DNA of 6,382 nucleotides, taken from positions 1 to 6,382 of the forward strand of contig JAIPDY010000194.1 in the NCBI GenBank assembly GCA_021737445.1. The letters are read 5' to 3'. Origin of the DNA: Desulfotignum sp. (lineage in GTDB: Bacteria > Desulfobacterota > Desulfobacteria > Desulfobacterales > Desulfobacteraceae). The notes beneath the pieces were generated by a model that was given only the letters and a program-made list of their open reading frames with translations, was not told where the DNA came from and searched no databases. Made by a program: the position numbers and the translations under genes. This document shows, piece after piece, positions 5,934 to 6,382 of this stretch (positions within the stretch are counted from its first letter, which is position 1; the number at the start of each line of letters is the position of its first letter).

Positions 5934-6382
5934 ATGCAAACAAAACTGAACCTTATAACAAAGATGGCTGTAACAGACAGGAAATGCAAATTCAATAATT
6001 TGATCTATCTGCTGAATGAAGCCAATCTGCAGGAGTGCTTCTGGGAATTGAAGAAGGGGAAGGCATCAGGAGTCGACGGTGTTACCCTTGAAGCGTATGA
6101 AAAGAATCTGGGTAAGAATATTGAAGACCTGGTAGCAAGAATGAAAACATTCAGCTATCGACCCAAGCCAGTTAAAAGAGTGTTGATACCCAAGGCAAAT
6201 GGTAAGAAACGTCCCCTGGGTATACCGTCTGTTGAAGACAAAATAGTACAGATGGGAATCACAAAAATTTTGCAGGCTATTTTTGAGGTTGATTTTCTTG
6301 ATGTATCATACGGTTTCAGACCAAAACGCAATTGTCATCAAGCATTGAATGCAGTGGATAAGATAATAATGAAAAGCCCGGT
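5934..6382 (+). CDS. ltrA: Group II intron-encoded reverse transcriptase/maturase (LtrA-like), N-terminal part
   Basis: The frame is open from ATG at 5934 to the window end (149 codons plus 2 bases), so the gene is truncated by the window rather than broken. GGAGG lies 4 nt upstream of the ATG. Visible motifs are KGKASGVDGVTLEAYEKNL (about residues 42-60), FSYRPKPVKRVLIPKANGKKRPLGIPSVEDKIVQ (about 73-106, the RT0/RT1 region) and FLDVSYGFRPKRNCHQAL (about 121-138, RT2 start). These are typical of bacterial group II intron proteins, which act in splicing and in target-primed reverse transcription. The catalytic YADD box, maturase X domain and any endonuclease domain lie outside the window. Confidence 0.93.
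   Translation, partial: MQTKLNLITKMAVTDRKCKFNNLIYLLNEANLQECFWELKKGKASGVDGVTLEAYEKNLGKNIEDLVARMKTFSYRPKPVKRVLIPKANGKKRPLGIPSVEDKIVQMGITKILQAIFEVDFLDVSYGFRPKRNCHQALNAVDKIIMKSP

Larger units (their letters stand above)
5424..6382 (+). mobile_element. Group II intron, 5' part (domains I-III and start of ORF-bearing domain IV), truncated by window end
   Basis: A self-splicing retroelement. The 5' end is the conserved GTGCG at 5424-5428. About 510 nt of structured non-coding RNA precede the intron-encoded reverse transcriptase. Local helices include TGTCGG/CCGACA (5454-5470 area) near the 5' end. Composition is less GC-rich than the neighbouring genes, as expected of an acquired element. The splicing-specific pairing is visible: CCATAA (5619-5624) complements the last six exon bases TTATGG. 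Domains V and VI and the 3' splice site lie beyond the window, so the intron class and integrity cannot be judged. Confidence 0.9.

Noticed and set aside
5512..5949. 145-codon ORF on the plus strand before the reverse transcriptase
   Set aside because: It lies in the structured intron RNA (domains I-III), overlaps the true RT start in another frame, and has no protein-like motif. Such ORFs are common misannotations in group II introns.

Overview
The window looks like chromosome of an anaerobic, sulfate-reducing-type Desulfobacterota (Desulfobacteraceae-like). This is inferred from protein flavour, moderate GC with CCGG-rich codons, molybdenum-cofactor genes and an apparent selenoprotein; no rRNA or other marker is present to prove it.

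Minus strand, read from about 3600 down to 1: a GTG-started molybdopterin-binding (MoCF-domain) protein is followed 2 nt later by an XdhC/CoxI-family protein. Together they look like a small operon for handling molybdenum cofactor and loading it into a molybdoenzyme that is not in the window. About 50 bp past xdhC a separate promoter (TTGACA, 17 bp, TATCAT) begins, overlaid by a near-perfect 12-2-12 ArsR/SmtB-type operator. It drives an SO_0444/ArsP-like permease (PF03773-type).

The permease is the highlight. Its reading frame is interrupted by one in-frame TGA in the cysteine-bearing central loop (U-G-C...C). Both halves of the family stay in the same frame on either side. A 6-bp hairpin with an AGUU loop, placed where a bacterial SECIS should be, follows the TGA. 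The simplest reading is one 353-residue selenocysteine-containing metal or metalloid exporter, which ordinary gene calling would split into two ORFs or call a pseudogene. A short uncertain ORF follows it to the left edge.

Plus strand, from about 3790 to the right edge: an ElaA-family GNAT acetyltransferase, then an Old Yellow Enzyme-family NADH:flavin oxidoreductase, then a Shine-Dalgarno and ATG of a third gene. That third gene is interrupted 4 nt into its coding sequence by a group II intron. The intron starts with GTGCG at 5424. Its EBS1 (CCATAA) is perfectly complementary to the last six bases of the 5' exon (TTATGG), so the IBS1 contains the host gene's start codon. The intron-encoded reverse transcriptase starts at 5934 and runs off the right end, so neither the intron's 3' end nor the interrupted gene can be seen.
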